Shown here piece after piece: positions 50,924 through 62,936 of a stretch of DNA of 64,000 bases. Source of the DNA: Casuarius casuarius. Its lineage: Eukaryota > Chordata > Aves > Casuariiformes > Casuariidae. The notes beneath the pieces are model-generated. The model ran no database searches. It had not been told where the DNA came from and was given only the letters and a program-made list of their open reading frames with translations. A program made the translations under genes and the position numbers. The stretch is taken from the NCBI GenBank assembly GCA_003342895.1, contig PTFA01000031.1:6614678-6678677 (forward strand). Reading direction: 5' to 3'. How positions within the stretch are numbered: the first letter of the stretch is position 1; the number at the start of each line of letters is the position of its first letter.

Positions 50924-52978
50924 GTGATTGAGAGATGACTTTTTTTTTTCTTTTTTTGTCGGCAACTGTTATAAGAGGGTTCACTGTGCTGTATCCATGC
51001 AGTTAAAATAAGACGACTCTGAAAGCAGTGTATCAAATCACAGAAACGGAGCCGCACAAGAGTTTCCTTCACACTTTCCTTCACACCAGAGGGGAGGAAA
51101 AAAAAGAAGAAAAAAATCAAATAACTTATGCAGATGCTTTTCTTGCTGGATGTTATGATTAAATTTACTGTGTTTATGAGAGTAAAATATTTTCAATTAG
51201 CAGGGGAAAAACACAAAAAAATAAATATTTCCATTTTCAGTTTTTTCCCAGCTGTAAATTTCATTTTTCTTTGGAGAGATTTGTGGCTTGCAGTCCCAAA
51301 TATTTATGATGTGAGGCAAGGAAGTATAAGAAAGGAGGGGAAATATCAGGCCTGTACATTTACAATCACCTTTGAGCTACTATATATCTGTCCATTTTTT
51401 TCATACCCAGTTGATATTTCTAGTCATGTTTTTCTTTCAGTAATAATTACTTTTTATGATCCTTTATTATTCTTAAAAGCCTAATTATTATGATACGCTC
51501 TTCCTGTCCCATAAACACTCTCTAAAAAACTTCTCTACTTTTATAAAAGATTTATGTAATTTTTGAAAACGATAAACTATTTCTGCCCTATAACGGGTCA
51601 GATGTTATTCCTTCTACATCTCTGTGTTGAATCACAAGTTTTGTAATATATAAACATACTTATACAATGTAACAGAAATCCACAGTAACACAAGACTGGC
51701 AAAGTAATTCCTCTTTTGTTAAAGAAGAGCATGGCATAACTATAAAGCAGTTTCCCCTGTCTGTCAGTATGTTTGTCTGTTTTTAAGTTAACAACATGGG
51801 ACTCTATATACCACTGAGCACATTCGATAGGTCTAGACCTTGAACTGGTATACAAATACTAATATATTAGAGTGGCCCGTTGAAGTCCATGGGCTTTCTG
51901 AGTACATGGTGACCAGACATACAAGACCTTTCAGAATCTGAGCTCACATGATTATTCAAATTCCTGAGCAAACATGACCTCTCTACACCACGCGAATAAA
52001 TGCTAATTATATGCAAAAAAAATATATAAAAACTGCCCCAAACTGCATTTGCTTAAGAGATTAGGCTGAATCCAAGTAGTCTTTTTTCCTCTCTAGTTCA
52101 TACTATGCAACCTCAAGAAATAATTACACATACCTAATAGTAATATATATTAAAATATGCCTTAAGGTATATTTACTAAAAAACAGTTCCACCTTCTTGA
52201 TTAAACACAGGTTTCAGATCATGGTCTTCAAGGAACAAAACCCCCAAACCATACACTTCAAACAAAAAACATTGGAACCTAAAACACCCTTCGAGAACAT
52301 GAAGGCAAAATGCACTCAGGTAGACCCGAGTGACAGCAGTCTGTGCACAGCTACATACACTTTCAGATGAGTGCACACACAAACACAGACGCAAGTGGAA
52401 GCAGAAAGGGGAAGAGTTCAGAAAAGGTGGGTACCGAAGAAGAGCAGCAGGCAGGGAAAGCAGGTTGTCTCATTTGGGCTGAACCTCGACTTTGCAAGTC
52501 TTGGTGTTTGTCGCAAGAGCCGTAAGGCTACCTTCTGCTTTCATGGCAATCTTGGAAAGGACTTCCTTTATCTTCCACTAGAAGAAAATTGACTGCTTGT
52601 AATTCTTTAGTCAACATCTAAAACCCAAGATTTTAAAAAGTAAAAATGGGCCTACATGAGATAAGAGAGCAATAAAATGAAGATGACCTAATAGAACCAC
52701 TAATGGCCATCAAACCATACAACCACCATCAGAACTGAAACACACAGGTATTTTTAAAAGCTACTATTAGAGTGCCTCTATAAACTCCACAGAAGTTTTC
52801 AAAGGATTAACCTAATGATAGATTGCTGTAGGGAATACTGTTTTTAATAAGGGAAAATCATCTTAATTTCTCACTTGTGTAACGTCCAAATCTTTACAGC
52901 ACCATGAAATTGTTTTAGGACTGTGATTTATTATTGCGTGAAAATAATTTACATGATCTTCTAGACATACTGACGGAG

Positions 52979-53000
52979 ATTTTTTATATATATAAAAAAT
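52979..53000. other. 22-bp perfect AT palindrome
   Basis: The 11-base half ATTTTTTATAT is followed directly by its exact complement ATATAAAAAAT. It is pure A and T, so partly expected from composition, but it could extrude as a cruciform. Confidence 0.7.
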
Positions 53001-53782
53001 ATATTATATAAATACTCTTATGCTTTGTCCTCACTTTCAGGTAGTATTTGATTGACTGCTCTCTTTTCAGAAATGTACCATATTCCTTAATACAACTCCA
53101 AATTGTTCAGAAATTAAAATGATGGTTTACCTTTCAGAAAAGAAAGGACGTGTGATAAAAACAAAACAAAACAAAACCCTGATCCCCCCCCCCAACTCTT
53201 TTTGTGTATTCTGAAATAAAAACGGAGAAATAAAAACAGAAAAATCCAAGCTACTTTTAGGAACAGACAAGTAGTAGCTTAATGTTAAACAAACACATTT
53301 TGGTGTGGAAGGGGTGTGGGTACTACATCGATTGGGTAGATGTAGATATCCCTGGAATATCTACAAAACAATCCCGATTTCAGTCTCTGAAAACAGCAGG
53401 CTTTATTTAGCCAGACTGGAGGCAGCACTATTCTTCTCTAGATGACCTCTGCTTTCAAAGTAAAAGGGCTTAGTCCTGCTTCCGAGAGCGTCAAAGCTGT
53501 ATCACAACGTAAGGCAGGAGATGTCACAATACAAATCTTCCTTTGTTTCATACTGATATTGATTTTGATTTTTATACAATGGAAAAAAGAAAAATGAGAC
53601 CTTACATTAAAAAATATCAAACCATTTCCATTACGAAATAATACTCCCGTTGAAAACCACAAATTATGACAAATATAATTTTATTGTGCTTTTGCCTTTG
53701 CTCATCATTAATTTCCTGATTTAGTCGTCATTTTAATGCAACTTCTACCATTGAGCTTATCACAAGTTATTTTTGGAACTAG

Positions 53783-53800
53783 CAAAATAATGTTATTTTG
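53783..53800. other. Short palindrome in AT-rich block
   Basis: CAAAATAA, TG, TTATTTTG pairs exactly (8-bp arms). It ends a stretch (53640-53800) with several TAAT-type cores that may be conserved. Confidence 0.6.
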
Positions 53801-54519
53801 GTAGTAATAATGATAGCATTGGTACTAATAGTACTAGTAACAAATGTAGGAAAATAAACCCTTAGTAGAAAAAAAAATTATACTGAATACATGATTATAG
53901 CTTAAAGTATTAAAAAACCCAAAGCTGACCTTCCCCTTCTCTGACCATCTCTCCCAAAAAAAGGGATCACAAGTGATGGACATAACAGAAGAAACAGCTT
54001 ATCAAAGTAAAAGAATTAAAACAAAGAACTCACAAGTGTCGGGAAGAACAAAACCTAGGTAGACAACACAACAAGAAAACCCAAGCGCTACATAGGATAT
54101 TAAAGAGAAAAATGATCCACAGGAGAATGGCAACTGTTACTATGAGCTTCCTACAGCTACCTCTGCCTTTGGATATTTTTAAAAAATTTATTAACCTGAC
54201 AGCAGGAAACTTTATACAGATTGCCCCCTGACAGGGTGCCAGCTTGGTATAAGCACTTGCTATCTCTTTGTTTAGCATACAGAAATCAAGAGAGGTGTTA
54301 AGTGGTGCCATGTGCACATTTGGCAAATACAACTTCTCCTCTGCCTGCCTATCTTGCATATATTTCCGTGGCAAACTTGCTTAATCATGTGAAGTCCAAT
54401 AAAACACCCAATTCTCTTTCCTTCTCTTTTTTACGTTTGCTTCCTTTTTAATGTGCAAGTGTCTGATCTATTATTAATCTCAAAACACAAACCAGCAAGG
54501 ATCTCAATCAAAGAAAATA

Positions 54520-54720
54520 ACAGTTCTTTCACAAATTACCTGTTTACTGTCTGGTAGCCAGCAAGTTCCCCTTTGAAACAGCCAGCCATTTATGCTGCTT
54601 TTAAACAAGTTAGTTTGTTGTTATTTTTATAACTTCAAAGACAGGGAGAAGAAAGATTAACTAATTAAGAATGAACTATTTGTCATTCAGCCATACGAAT
54701 TACATACTAGGACTTTGGTC
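54520..54720. promoter_or_regulatory. Candidate conserved non-coding element
   Basis: This is unique sequence with TTATTTTTATAAC and GATTAACTAATTAAG (54656-54670), a strong double homeodomain-type core. It has no simple repeat or reading frame of note. The assignment rests on appearance. Confidence 0.28.
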
Positions 54721-57700
54721 TTTTTTCCTTCTCTCCTACATTAGTTACTCTGTACAGAAATACTGATAATCAGACTTCAAGCCTCAGTTAAGAAACACAG
54801 ATACCAAACACAAACTTAATTCAAAAAAATTTAACGACGGACTAGTTACAAATTCATGAGGCCAAATAGAACTGTCTTTCACGTTTTTAAAAACATGATT
54901 AAATTTCTCCTCTATCAAGAGAGTTTTTTTTAAATAGGTTTTCTTTGTCACATTTTAGACACAGCAATAACAGACTGATTTATTTCCATAAAAGCAAGGG
55001 AATTTACAAGTGGGGCTGTAATATTTGCTGTTCGTTAGCCCAATTTTGCTTTCTTTGAAGCTCAGTGGAGTAGGAGTCCAGTCTGTTCAGAGTCCGTGTT
55101 TACGTTTTAGCATCAGCACCACGACTGCCTGAGCTACCTGCGATACCTAGGCACAGCAGGGAGTTAAGGATGGATTTTCTATCTTACCATTGCATTGTTT
55201 TTTGTGTTTAAATAATCATAACGTCTTCTTCAGCTTTGATGGGCATTTACTCCCAATTCACATGTGCATCCCCCACCGACTTCAGCAAGAACTCCACCTC
55301 AAGGAACCAGAACAATAACATTACCCAGAGTAGGTATTTAAGATCCTAGCTATTTGCAACCACCTACTTAAAAATGCTCATGCTGAATGTATCCTTTAGC
55401 AATAGTCCATCACGGAGCCAGATTTTCCAGATTCTTAGAAAATTTATTTGTTATTTGAGCAAGACACCACTATATCTGAGGATACAGACTGACAAGCCTG
55501 TATTATGGCCTGACTCTGTAAACATGTCATCAATGAACATTCCTCATTGACACAGTTGTCTTAATGAAACAGCCCTCCTAATCCACACATTACTTGCTTT
55601 AATAAAGGTATCACACATTCAAGCACTAGCAGGATTGGGCCTATAGCCCTTACAGATTGCACAGATACCTGACAGTGTCTCAGAACAAAGCATCCGCAGC
55701 ATGTAATTACTGTGTACTTACTGAATAAAATCATGTGAAGACAGGGGAATCTTTATATGCAGATTAAACATCTTTCCAGTGTTTGCTATGCCTAAAAGGA
55801 GGCTCTGATTTTAACGCTGAGAAGATTTGGGCCATAAAGTTCCATCTAAGAACAGAAATATTCACTAGAGGCTTGAAAGGCAGCAAGAGCAAAACACGCA
55901 CGTTGCTTTCTTTCAGTGAAATTACCAAAACTTATCAAAATGTTCCTGACTGGCTGAGATCTTACAGGCCTTTAAAATTTGAGGATTCAACCAAGACACG
56001 GAGAAGCATCCTTAAATGCACTGATGAAAGGAAAGCTCTCAGACCCAAGGCCTCTTTTTTCCCCCCACAGGCTGGGAACGCTGTTAATGACTATAATGTG
56101 AGCTTCCTCACAACAACCTGCCAGCGACCTCTGCTCTGACCTGCAGACACCACTGTCTCGAGAGGTAAAAGACAATTTAGTCCTTTATCCTTTGTAACCG
56201 AAATGACTCCAGTGCCGTAAATTCCAATCAAAACAACTCAGATTTAAAAAATAAAAATCAGATAATGTATGTTTTCCTGAAAGGCCAATACAAGGGATCT
56301 ACGGGCAAAACGCTATCAGCTAGAAACAACTTCTCCCCTGTCTCACAGCTCTGCTCTGGCATGGCCCTGAATGCTTCTACATAAAGATGCGCACCACTCT
56401 GAAACGTGGGAAACACTGACAGGGAAAACAAAATCCCAGATCCCGGTCAGGGTTTTGAAAACAAAGCTTTGTTTACAGAAATGTGTAAAGATGCATTTAA
56501 CAACCATATCCCCCCCCCNCATACATGTCATTATGAAAAAGCAGAAAACTGGTGGGGAACCAAACAAAACCACAGTCTTTGGTTCAAGCAAAGGAAACCA
56601 AAGATTTCATTTCATTGGAACAAAATCTTGCCAGTGATAAGAAAGGTTAATAGTCAACTTTTTGCTGTCCTGCAATTATTATATAAGAAACACTTCTGCT
56701 CCCCAATTATAGGCTTGGTCATATACTCCCTATACACTTACAGTTTTACCTATTTCAGTAAGTTTGATGTGTAAAACATCATATTCATTCTTAAACAGTA
56801 ACTTTTTATACTGCAATAAAATTATCCTAACATGCAAGTGCACCCATAGTTTTATTTTGCCATCATCAAATTACGTCACAAATTCACTTGGATTAAGGAT
56901 CCATTAAGGATTTGATCCAACTCCAAGAAATCAACCTCAGTCCACAGGGGTCTGTGCGGCTTGGATTAGGCACTTTCTTCCTGGGATTTTTACCATACAG
57001 AATTTTATGCACAATATGCCTGGTGTCTATATCAACTTAAGTCTTAATAGTTACAATATTACAGAGTTGAACATGAGGGGTGTTTTTCTTAAGATTTTTT
57101 TCAGAGCAGTACTTGATAACTTAGAATAAGTTTGTTTAAAGATGCCGTGTATAAAGCCTACTAGGATTAATTACTTTAGGATCAAATCCTAATGTGTTTG
57201 TTTGAGCGAAGCTCCTGTTTACCTTTAACAAAAGCCCTCTAGTAAGAGCTGCAGATTTGGCCCTGTGTTACTGTTCTGAAGCAGAGCGTAAAGCAAGACA
57301 AGTCAATCTGAAAATAACACTGCCAAGAAGGTCAACAGCCAGCCACAGTTTCTAGCCTTTTAATCAGTTCTGAGCATAATATGATTAAAATGGGAGATGC
57401 CACCTCACAAATATTTTAAAGAATAAATAACACACCCCCAAATCTCCTGCAAAACCACCTTGCCTCATGCTGCTGAACAAAATCAATATTTCTAGAACAG
57501 AAACACTGTGGCTGCTCTAACTCCATGCATCATTTCAGCATAGAGAGCCCTTTCCCAAAATTTTCCACTTCAGAAAGCACTTCTCACCACGTTTTTCACT
57601 TCCCTCACATTTCACGTGATTTCAGTATCAAAAGTTTTTGCACACAGGTATTTTCAACAGATGCTGAAAAGTCCACTGACATAAGTGCACAAGGTGAGGA

Positions 57701-59547
57701 CTACACATTTGAAACCCCACGGACAACAGATTAGCCTTTTGTCAAAAGCCAAACCAACCCAAAACCCCACCAGGCAAACACCACGCAAACACAGCCACTC
57801 CAACCACAGCTGCTCTCGTCCTCACTCTTGGAAGATGCTCGGCCCCCGTGACAGACTGCCACCTTCCTGGACACCGGGCACCAGTTGCAGGGGGGAATTG
57901 CTTCAAACTGCAGGAAGCTCATCCCAGTCTGCGCTGGCGTTGCCAGGACCTGGGGAGACGCAGCATTCACCTGCTCTGTCGCTGATGGCAAAGCATCCAT
58001 GAGAGAAACAAACCAAAGGTTTACTCTATACCCTCCTAAGTCAAAAATAAGAGTAATTAATCGTAATCCTGCAGTTTCCTCACCTCCAGCAGGGACTCTT
58101 GTTGACAAGGTGCCATTTTTATGATTAATTGAACTATCTGCTACCAAACCAGGAATTAAATACTCACTGTTATTACAGTAGGCAGTGAAATACCGAAATA
58201 AGGAAGTTGTAGAGAAGTGCGGGGGGGGGGGGGCGGAATTTTTGGAACAGGCACAGGTAAGCAGCGCAGGTGCTGCGCCGCGATACTAAGCCCAGCCAGC
58301 AAAAGAAGGCCAAGCAGACCGCGTCCAACAAGGGAGAAGGCGGCTCTCCACGCCTAATCATTCAATTCAGTTCATCTGTATGAAAATCTGACTCATGAAA
58401 TATTGCTAGGAGTAACAAAACAAGACACTCAAGTGCTGGTCATTCATTCCAATGAAACCAGTACACGATTTTCACAAATTTTTTCACCAAAAAAAGTGAA
58501 GACAGCAGTGTAGAGAAAACTTTTCCCCATGGGACTGTTTCCTCCCCTTGATTTTCCAGAACGCTCCTCCCTCTCCTGCCTAACAGATTTCTGGCAAAAT
58601 TTACCCAACATATATTAAATGATAGATTATAAACAGAAAGTTTTTGTCTCTCATCACATGAAAGAAAGTTAGAAGAGAAAAATGTCAACCTCTGTGCCAT
58701 CATATGTCAAAAAAAGTCCAGAAATAATGCAAAGTTAAGGCCAAAGTATGCATTCCTAAGATGCTACTAATATTTCTAAACAAACAGAAACAGCTACAGA
58801 ATAATGCTTCATATTTATGCACCATAACTTTCAATAATATTACACTTAATTACTGTATTGTAAAGGCTTGCTGTAAATATAACCTAAGGAATATATCCAC
58901 AGCATAAAGTCTAAATACTTTTATTTTAAATAAATTTCAGCATTTTGATTCCCCTACGTATCAAAATAGCCTCACTGTCCTTTGTGTTCTCAAAGTTACT
59001 AAAATTAACCAGCAAGGGCTGCTGCTAAAAGATCTGTAGCATCTGTCATAATTGTAACAAAACCTAGATAAACAGTACATAAGTTCATACTGAGGCAGTT
59101 CAACTATTTTGCTTACTTTCGTTTACTTTGGCATCATCTTTTTAGCAGTATATAAAAAAACAGGCTACCAAACATCTTAGATTCAAATACACAAAGCACA
59201 ATATATTCATTTGTAGCTTTTTCATTACTCTTTTTAGACAAATTATATTTACAATTCAGAAGGAGGAAACATATTATTGCACATCATTTTTATCCTATAC
59301 GGCAACTCTAATGAAAGTATCTGTATATATTTCAACATCACTGTAGAGCAACCAAATGACAATGGCTCAGAAAATATCCTGTCTTTTATTACAGGACTTG
59401 CTTGATCTAAAAACAAACAAAAACAGACATTTCAGTACCGTCAAATTAAAAGTCTGTTTTTGTTCTGTACATACCTTACTGTATTTAATAGGGGCACCCT
59501 AAACATTTGATCAAATAAAATACATACTGTTAAAGATATTTATACTA
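54721..59547. other. Intronic sequence, nothing firm
   Basis: There is a C run ending in an N (56510-56519), a slightly GC-rich patch (57770-57980) and the G13 run. No exon matching POU6F2 or any other protein was recognised. Confidence 0.5.
58221..58233. repeat. Homopolymer G13
   Basis: There are thirteen consecutive G on the plus strand, flanked by GC-rich sequence (GTGC before, CGG after). Runs like this form G-rich structures and are prone to length error. Confidence 0.95.
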
Positions 59548-59587
59548 CTGTACACAAGAAGTAGCCCTGTACACAAGAAGTAGCCCT
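59548..59587. repeat. Tandem duplication, 19-bp unit, 2.1 copies
   Basis: The unit CTGTACACAAGAAGTAGCC occurs twice back to back without mismatch. It looks like a recent slippage or duplication event, and nothing else marks the site. Confidence 0.95.
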
Positions 59588-60218
59588 CTGAATTTTAGGC
59601 ATTGCAATTATTTTTCTGGGTGAAATGGACTAAAACAATTATTATATGGTGATTGAACATTCAAACTGCTAGTGGAAATTACGTTTTCCATGGAAACAAA
59701 GATTACTAAGGGGGTGCTTAAAAATAGATGTGATATTCAGTAATGGCCATTACTGTAACCCAGAAATTAAATTTTAGGATTTTATTATTATTTTCCCATA
59801 TCTGTATGGAAGTTAGTTAATAAAACATTCTGTACTTTATCTCTATCTTGTAGTAAGGGAAAGGAACAATTTTGAAGAAAAAGTGCATGTATTCTTTTGT
59901 TAAAAAATCTTGCAGCTCTTGTAGCTGGAATACAGAAATCTGAACACTGCTACAGATTTCCTAACAGATTATGAAATCAAAACTTGAATCTTAGAAAACA
60001 GGCTCTCTCCCCTCTCCCCCCACCCTTAAAGCTGCTTTCCCTTTACATAAGCTCTTTTTCAGCCTTAAATTTCCACCCATAGGATCATGTAAAATAAGGA
60101 AATGCTCTGTTTCTATTGAGGTTTGTCTCAAATGGAAATAATTAAAAGGAACTCCTTCAGGAGAGCAATTGCTCTAAACCCAAAATGTCACTATGTACCG
60201 TATAGCACTGTTGCAGCT

Positions 60219-60343
60219 CAGACATCTATCAACATCTATCACTCAAGCACGCGCCTCAACAACTCTGCTCCCTTTTCTGATTAGAGATCAGAGTTGCTTG
60301 AGTTGGCTTACAGGGTGTCATCCGTTTGAATGACAGATGTCTG
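60219..60343. other. Nested inverted-repeat fold with a tandem 10-mer
   Basis: The inner arms are 60255-60267 and 60289-60302, pairing 13 bases with one bulged nucleotide around a 21-nt loop. The outer arms CAGACATCT (60219-60227) and AGATGTCTG (60335-60343) pair exactly. The left side also has ACATCTATCA repeated twice in tandem (60222-60241), and TGTCAT/ATGACA forms a small extra stem on the right. It lies about 0.7 kb inside the intron after the POU6F2 donor. I do not recognise a known RNA family, and the interrupted stem is not a good microRNA precursor. Confidence 0.6.
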
Positions 60344-61029
60344 CGTTGAAGTGTTACTCTTACTGCTCTTGTTTTGATTATGAAAGGTTACATTTTTATC
60401 AGGCATAAGTTAGATTGTTTTAAAAAGTAAAAAGGTAATTTGCACATGCTTTAGAGGAAATATTTTATGTCTAACTTAAATTCTAAAAATATTAGATCTA
60501 TATGCAGTACCCTTGGTAGCATTTGTTTACTCACTACAGAGTGTTTCCTATGGGAATGTTCTAGCTATCTTCACCAAGCTTTATCTTTACCATATAAAAT
60601 GATAACTCTTCAGTTTAGTCCCCCTTTAGAAAAGACTGAGCATGTGAGACACCAGGATTAGCACTTAAGGCAATAAATGTTAATGAACTATTTCAAGAAA
60701 GAAGATTCCTCCTCTTCTTTTTACATTAGAGACTACAGATTAAAAAGAGAAAAAAAGAAAAAACCCAAAAACCAAAAAACCAAAAGATGTCCGCAACTTG
60801 CATTAAATAAGTTCATTGTTGACAAAAGTTTTCAGGATGTGACACCGTCATTCCTAGCCAGCTGGAATCAGAGCATATGGCTGTATGCCTGCACGCTCCA
60901 AGCTACTCCTTGGTACTTACAAGAAAATTGAGTGAACAGGAGGGGAAAAAAAAAAAAAAAAACACCCAGAACGGGGGGAGATTGCTCTTCCGGACAACAT
61001 GGTAGCAGTGAAATGAAATACCTAGACAG

Positions 61030-61035
61030 ACTTAC
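61030..61035 (-). promoter_or_regulatory. POU6F2: 5' splice site after the POU6F2 exon
   Basis: The minus strand reads TTCG followed by GTAAGT, a perfect match to the intron side of the donor consensus. It splits a Gly codon after its first base (phase 1). This agrees with the Gly that follows Lys-Leu-Phe in the remembered human protein. Confidence 0.9.
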
Positions 61036-61207
61036 CGAAGAGCTTGCTGGGAGTGTCCTCGCTGTCATTTGATTCCACAGGCGCAAGCAGGGGCTCATTC
61101 AGCTCGTTGTCTGAAGTAGCTGCCTTGTCCTCACCTCTCAACTCTGCATTCATTTCACTCCGCAGTGACAGCAAGGGCTTACTGACTTGTCCAGCTATCA
61201 TTGGATC
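61036..61207 (-). CDS. POU6F2: POU6F2 second coding exon (N-terminal region), internal exon
   Basis: This exon encodes the extreme N-terminus of POU6F2, a nuclear POU-specific plus POU-homeodomain transcription factor expressed in retina and brain. Read on the minus strand it starts GAT CCA ATG (D-P-M) at 61207, and the ATG lies at 61201-61199. The translation continues MIAGQVSKPLLSLRSE, then MNAELRGEDKAATSDNELNE, then PLLAPVESNDSEDTPSKLF, plus one base of a Gly codon. From memory, the human protein begins with six residues (MSALLQ) followed by DPMIAGQVSKPLLS, so the exon start agrees with an upstream exon supplying those six residues. Human has Val and Ser where this sequence has Leu (SLRSE) and Asn (SDNEL). 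The exon is 172 nt, enters in phase 0 and leaves in phase 1. An in-frame TAG lies directly before the acceptor and another just after the donor, so it is coding only when spliced. The region is acidic and lacks the DNA-binding domains, which lie in exons outside this window. Confidence 0.93.
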
Positions 61208-61250
61208 CTAGGATGGGGGAAAAAAGAGTGAGGGGGAAAAAAAAAAGTGG
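61208..61250 (-). promoter_or_regulatory. POU6F2: 3' splice site and polypyrimidine tract of the POU6F2 exon
   Basis: On the minus strand a run of about 40 nt, nearly all pyrimidine (61250 to 61211), leads into TCCTAG with the AG at 61209-61208. A CTCAC match to the yUnAy branch-point consensus puts its A at 61229, about 21 nt from the AG. The exon then begins GATCCA. The reading frame across the junction gives the Asp-Pro expected before MIAGQ, which supports this acceptor over an initiation exon starting at the ATG. Confidence 0.88.
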
Positions 61251-61286
61251 CAGCTTTGGTGTGCGTATACTCTCTTCCACTCCCTC

Positions 61287-61342
61287 CCTCTCTCACACAC
61301 ACACATACACACACACACACTCTCTCTCTCTCTCTCTCTCTT
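61287..61342. repeat. Compound microsatellite (CA)n(TC)n
   Basis: On the plus strand a CA run with one TACA interruption (about 61293-61320) passes directly into an uninterrupted TC run (61321-61342). In the POU6F2 transcript it reads (GA)n then (GU)n, ending about 85 nt upstream of the exon. It is likely polymorphic in length. Confidence 0.95.
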
Positions 61343-62439
61343 ATCTCTGGCTGCTCCTGCTGTTATTGCTGGCTGCAGTCAAGTGAAGAGCTATTACAGA
61401 TCCAATGAGTTTTCCATTACTCCCCACCCTATTAAAGCTCAACTAGCATGTGAGAGATTCAGGATGCTTTGGAGAAAAACTTCTATGAAAGCAACACAAC
61501 CAACACAGCTTTAATTGTGGGATGTGCTTTTTTGTGTGTATGCTTTTACACCTCACTCTGTCCTTAGCGTAGTGAGGAAAGAAATTCCTGTATGCTCCAA
61601 CACCACGGAAGAGGAGCACCCTGCGAACACACCACAGTGATTTAAAGAGGCATCCTCAGCCGTACAACATTAACAAAATCAAATTCACATTTTTTTTAAC
61701 CATTCAAGTGTTTCAATGAAAATACACAGCAACAAATAGCCATCCCATTATAGACATTCAACAGAGCTACAGATTTCTAACTATTCTTGTCTTTGGGATA
61801 CAATGCTCCAGAAGTCCATAAACACACACACAAATACATATTTCTGTTTTTAAAATAAAATATATACAGAAACCATTTTTTTTTAAAGAAAAAAATCAGG
61901 GAAGATACTTACACAAACAGTTTGCAATTATTCTTGTATTTGGGACATTATATTCCCATAAAATATTACTAAATATATATTTAAATTTTTTCTTGACGAT
62001 TTGGATCTGTTTTATCTTCTGCTCACTGAGGACATTTGGGGGTCAGGCATTATTTCCAAGCACACTCTATTATTCCGTTTGCAAACTAAGAGGTATAATA
62101 TCATGACAGCATGGAAACCAGAGTCAAAAAAACTAAAGAAAAGAAAGGAACAAGTGACCTTGTTGTGCTATCTGGCAGCTATTTATTGCAAAGTTCATGC
62201 CTAAATGGTTCTTATGCAGAGAACAGGTGACCGGCGAGCAAGTAGGTTGGTTAGCATGTTCCCTCTGTCCCGTCATCACATTGGTCGATGTTTGCCTATG
62301 GGTTTTTTAATGTATTCATGTCTGAAAAGTGAATTTGATATGACACATGATAATCTATGAAAATGTTAATCAATACAAATAGTTTAAGCTGTCATCAAAT
62401 GCACTTCTTTAGTCAATACTCATATCGCTGAAAACAATG

Positions 62440-62810
62440 TCACTGTCACCAGGGCTTAATTTGCACAGCACTTAAATATTGGACTCTGTGCATCAATGCA
62501 CTCCTCTTCAAATACTGTAGGTAAACACATTTTCTCCCTATTTAAGGCTGAAGCACTCAGCACGCATTTAGCTGAGCCGAATCCTCCCTTTTGAATACCT
62601 TGATAGGTCCACTGGAGGGCAAAATTAATACTTAATTGAATCTCACAGTCATCAAAATAATCAATACTTTTTTATTATTTATTCTTTACAGTCTGTTGAC
62701 TGTTTCAAACCTCTGAGGGAATGGTGGAAAGGATTCATGGCTTTGAAACACTGTCATTTAACAAGGTAATTTTCAGTGGGGCATTAGGGGTTGTGAAACA
62801 TATAATAAAA
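62440..62810. promoter_or_regulatory. Candidate conserved non-coding element
   Basis: This is unique, non-repetitive sequence with dense AT-rich homeodomain-type cores (several TTAAT/ATTAA and ATCAATA motifs) between 62620 and 62680. It begins about 1.2 kb upstream of the coding exon and has no open reading frame. Its texture resembles the ancient enhancers typical of introns in developmental transcription-factor genes. No alignment was possible, so this is a judgement from composition only. Confidence 0.3.
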
Positions 62811-62892
62811 CAAAAATGGTGGCTTATAATAGGAAGAAAGAAAAGAATTATATTTCTGCCATCTAACAAAACAGGATAAATAAAAAAGCAAG

Positions 62893-62936
62893 TGCAGGGA
62901 GAGGGAGAAAGGAGGGGGGAGAGGGAGAGAAAGACT
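62893..62936 (+). repeat. Purine-rich (GA-rich) low-complexity tract
   Basis: The plus strand is almost all G and A over about 44 bases, built from irregular GGGAGA and GGAGAGA units. The transcript (minus) strand would be a CU-rich tract within the upstream intron, a potential PTB-type binding stretch. That function is an inference. Confidence 0.8.

Larger units (their letters stand above)
1..61035 (-). other. POU6F2: POU6F2 intron downstream of the exon (at least 61 kb, incomplete)
   Basis: Everything left of the donor is read as intron. No further stretch matching remembered POU6F2 sequence (for example the Gly-Asn-Pro-Ala-Leu or glutamine-rich segments) was recognised on the minus strand, and no acceptor followed by a convincing reading frame was found. 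A very long intron here fits the known large size of the gene in other vertebrates. The intron's other end lies beyond the left edge of the window. Confidence 0.8.

Noticed and set aside
60219..60343. MicroRNA precursor
   Set aside because: The stem is broken into 13-bp and 9-bp parts with large unpaired stretches and a 21-nt loop, unlike a canonical precursor of about 22 paired bases per arm.
61321..61342. Extension of the coding exon upstream through the microsatellite
   Set aside because: An in-frame TAG directly precedes the acceptor and the upstream sequence is a classic pyrimidine tract, so the exon cannot extend.
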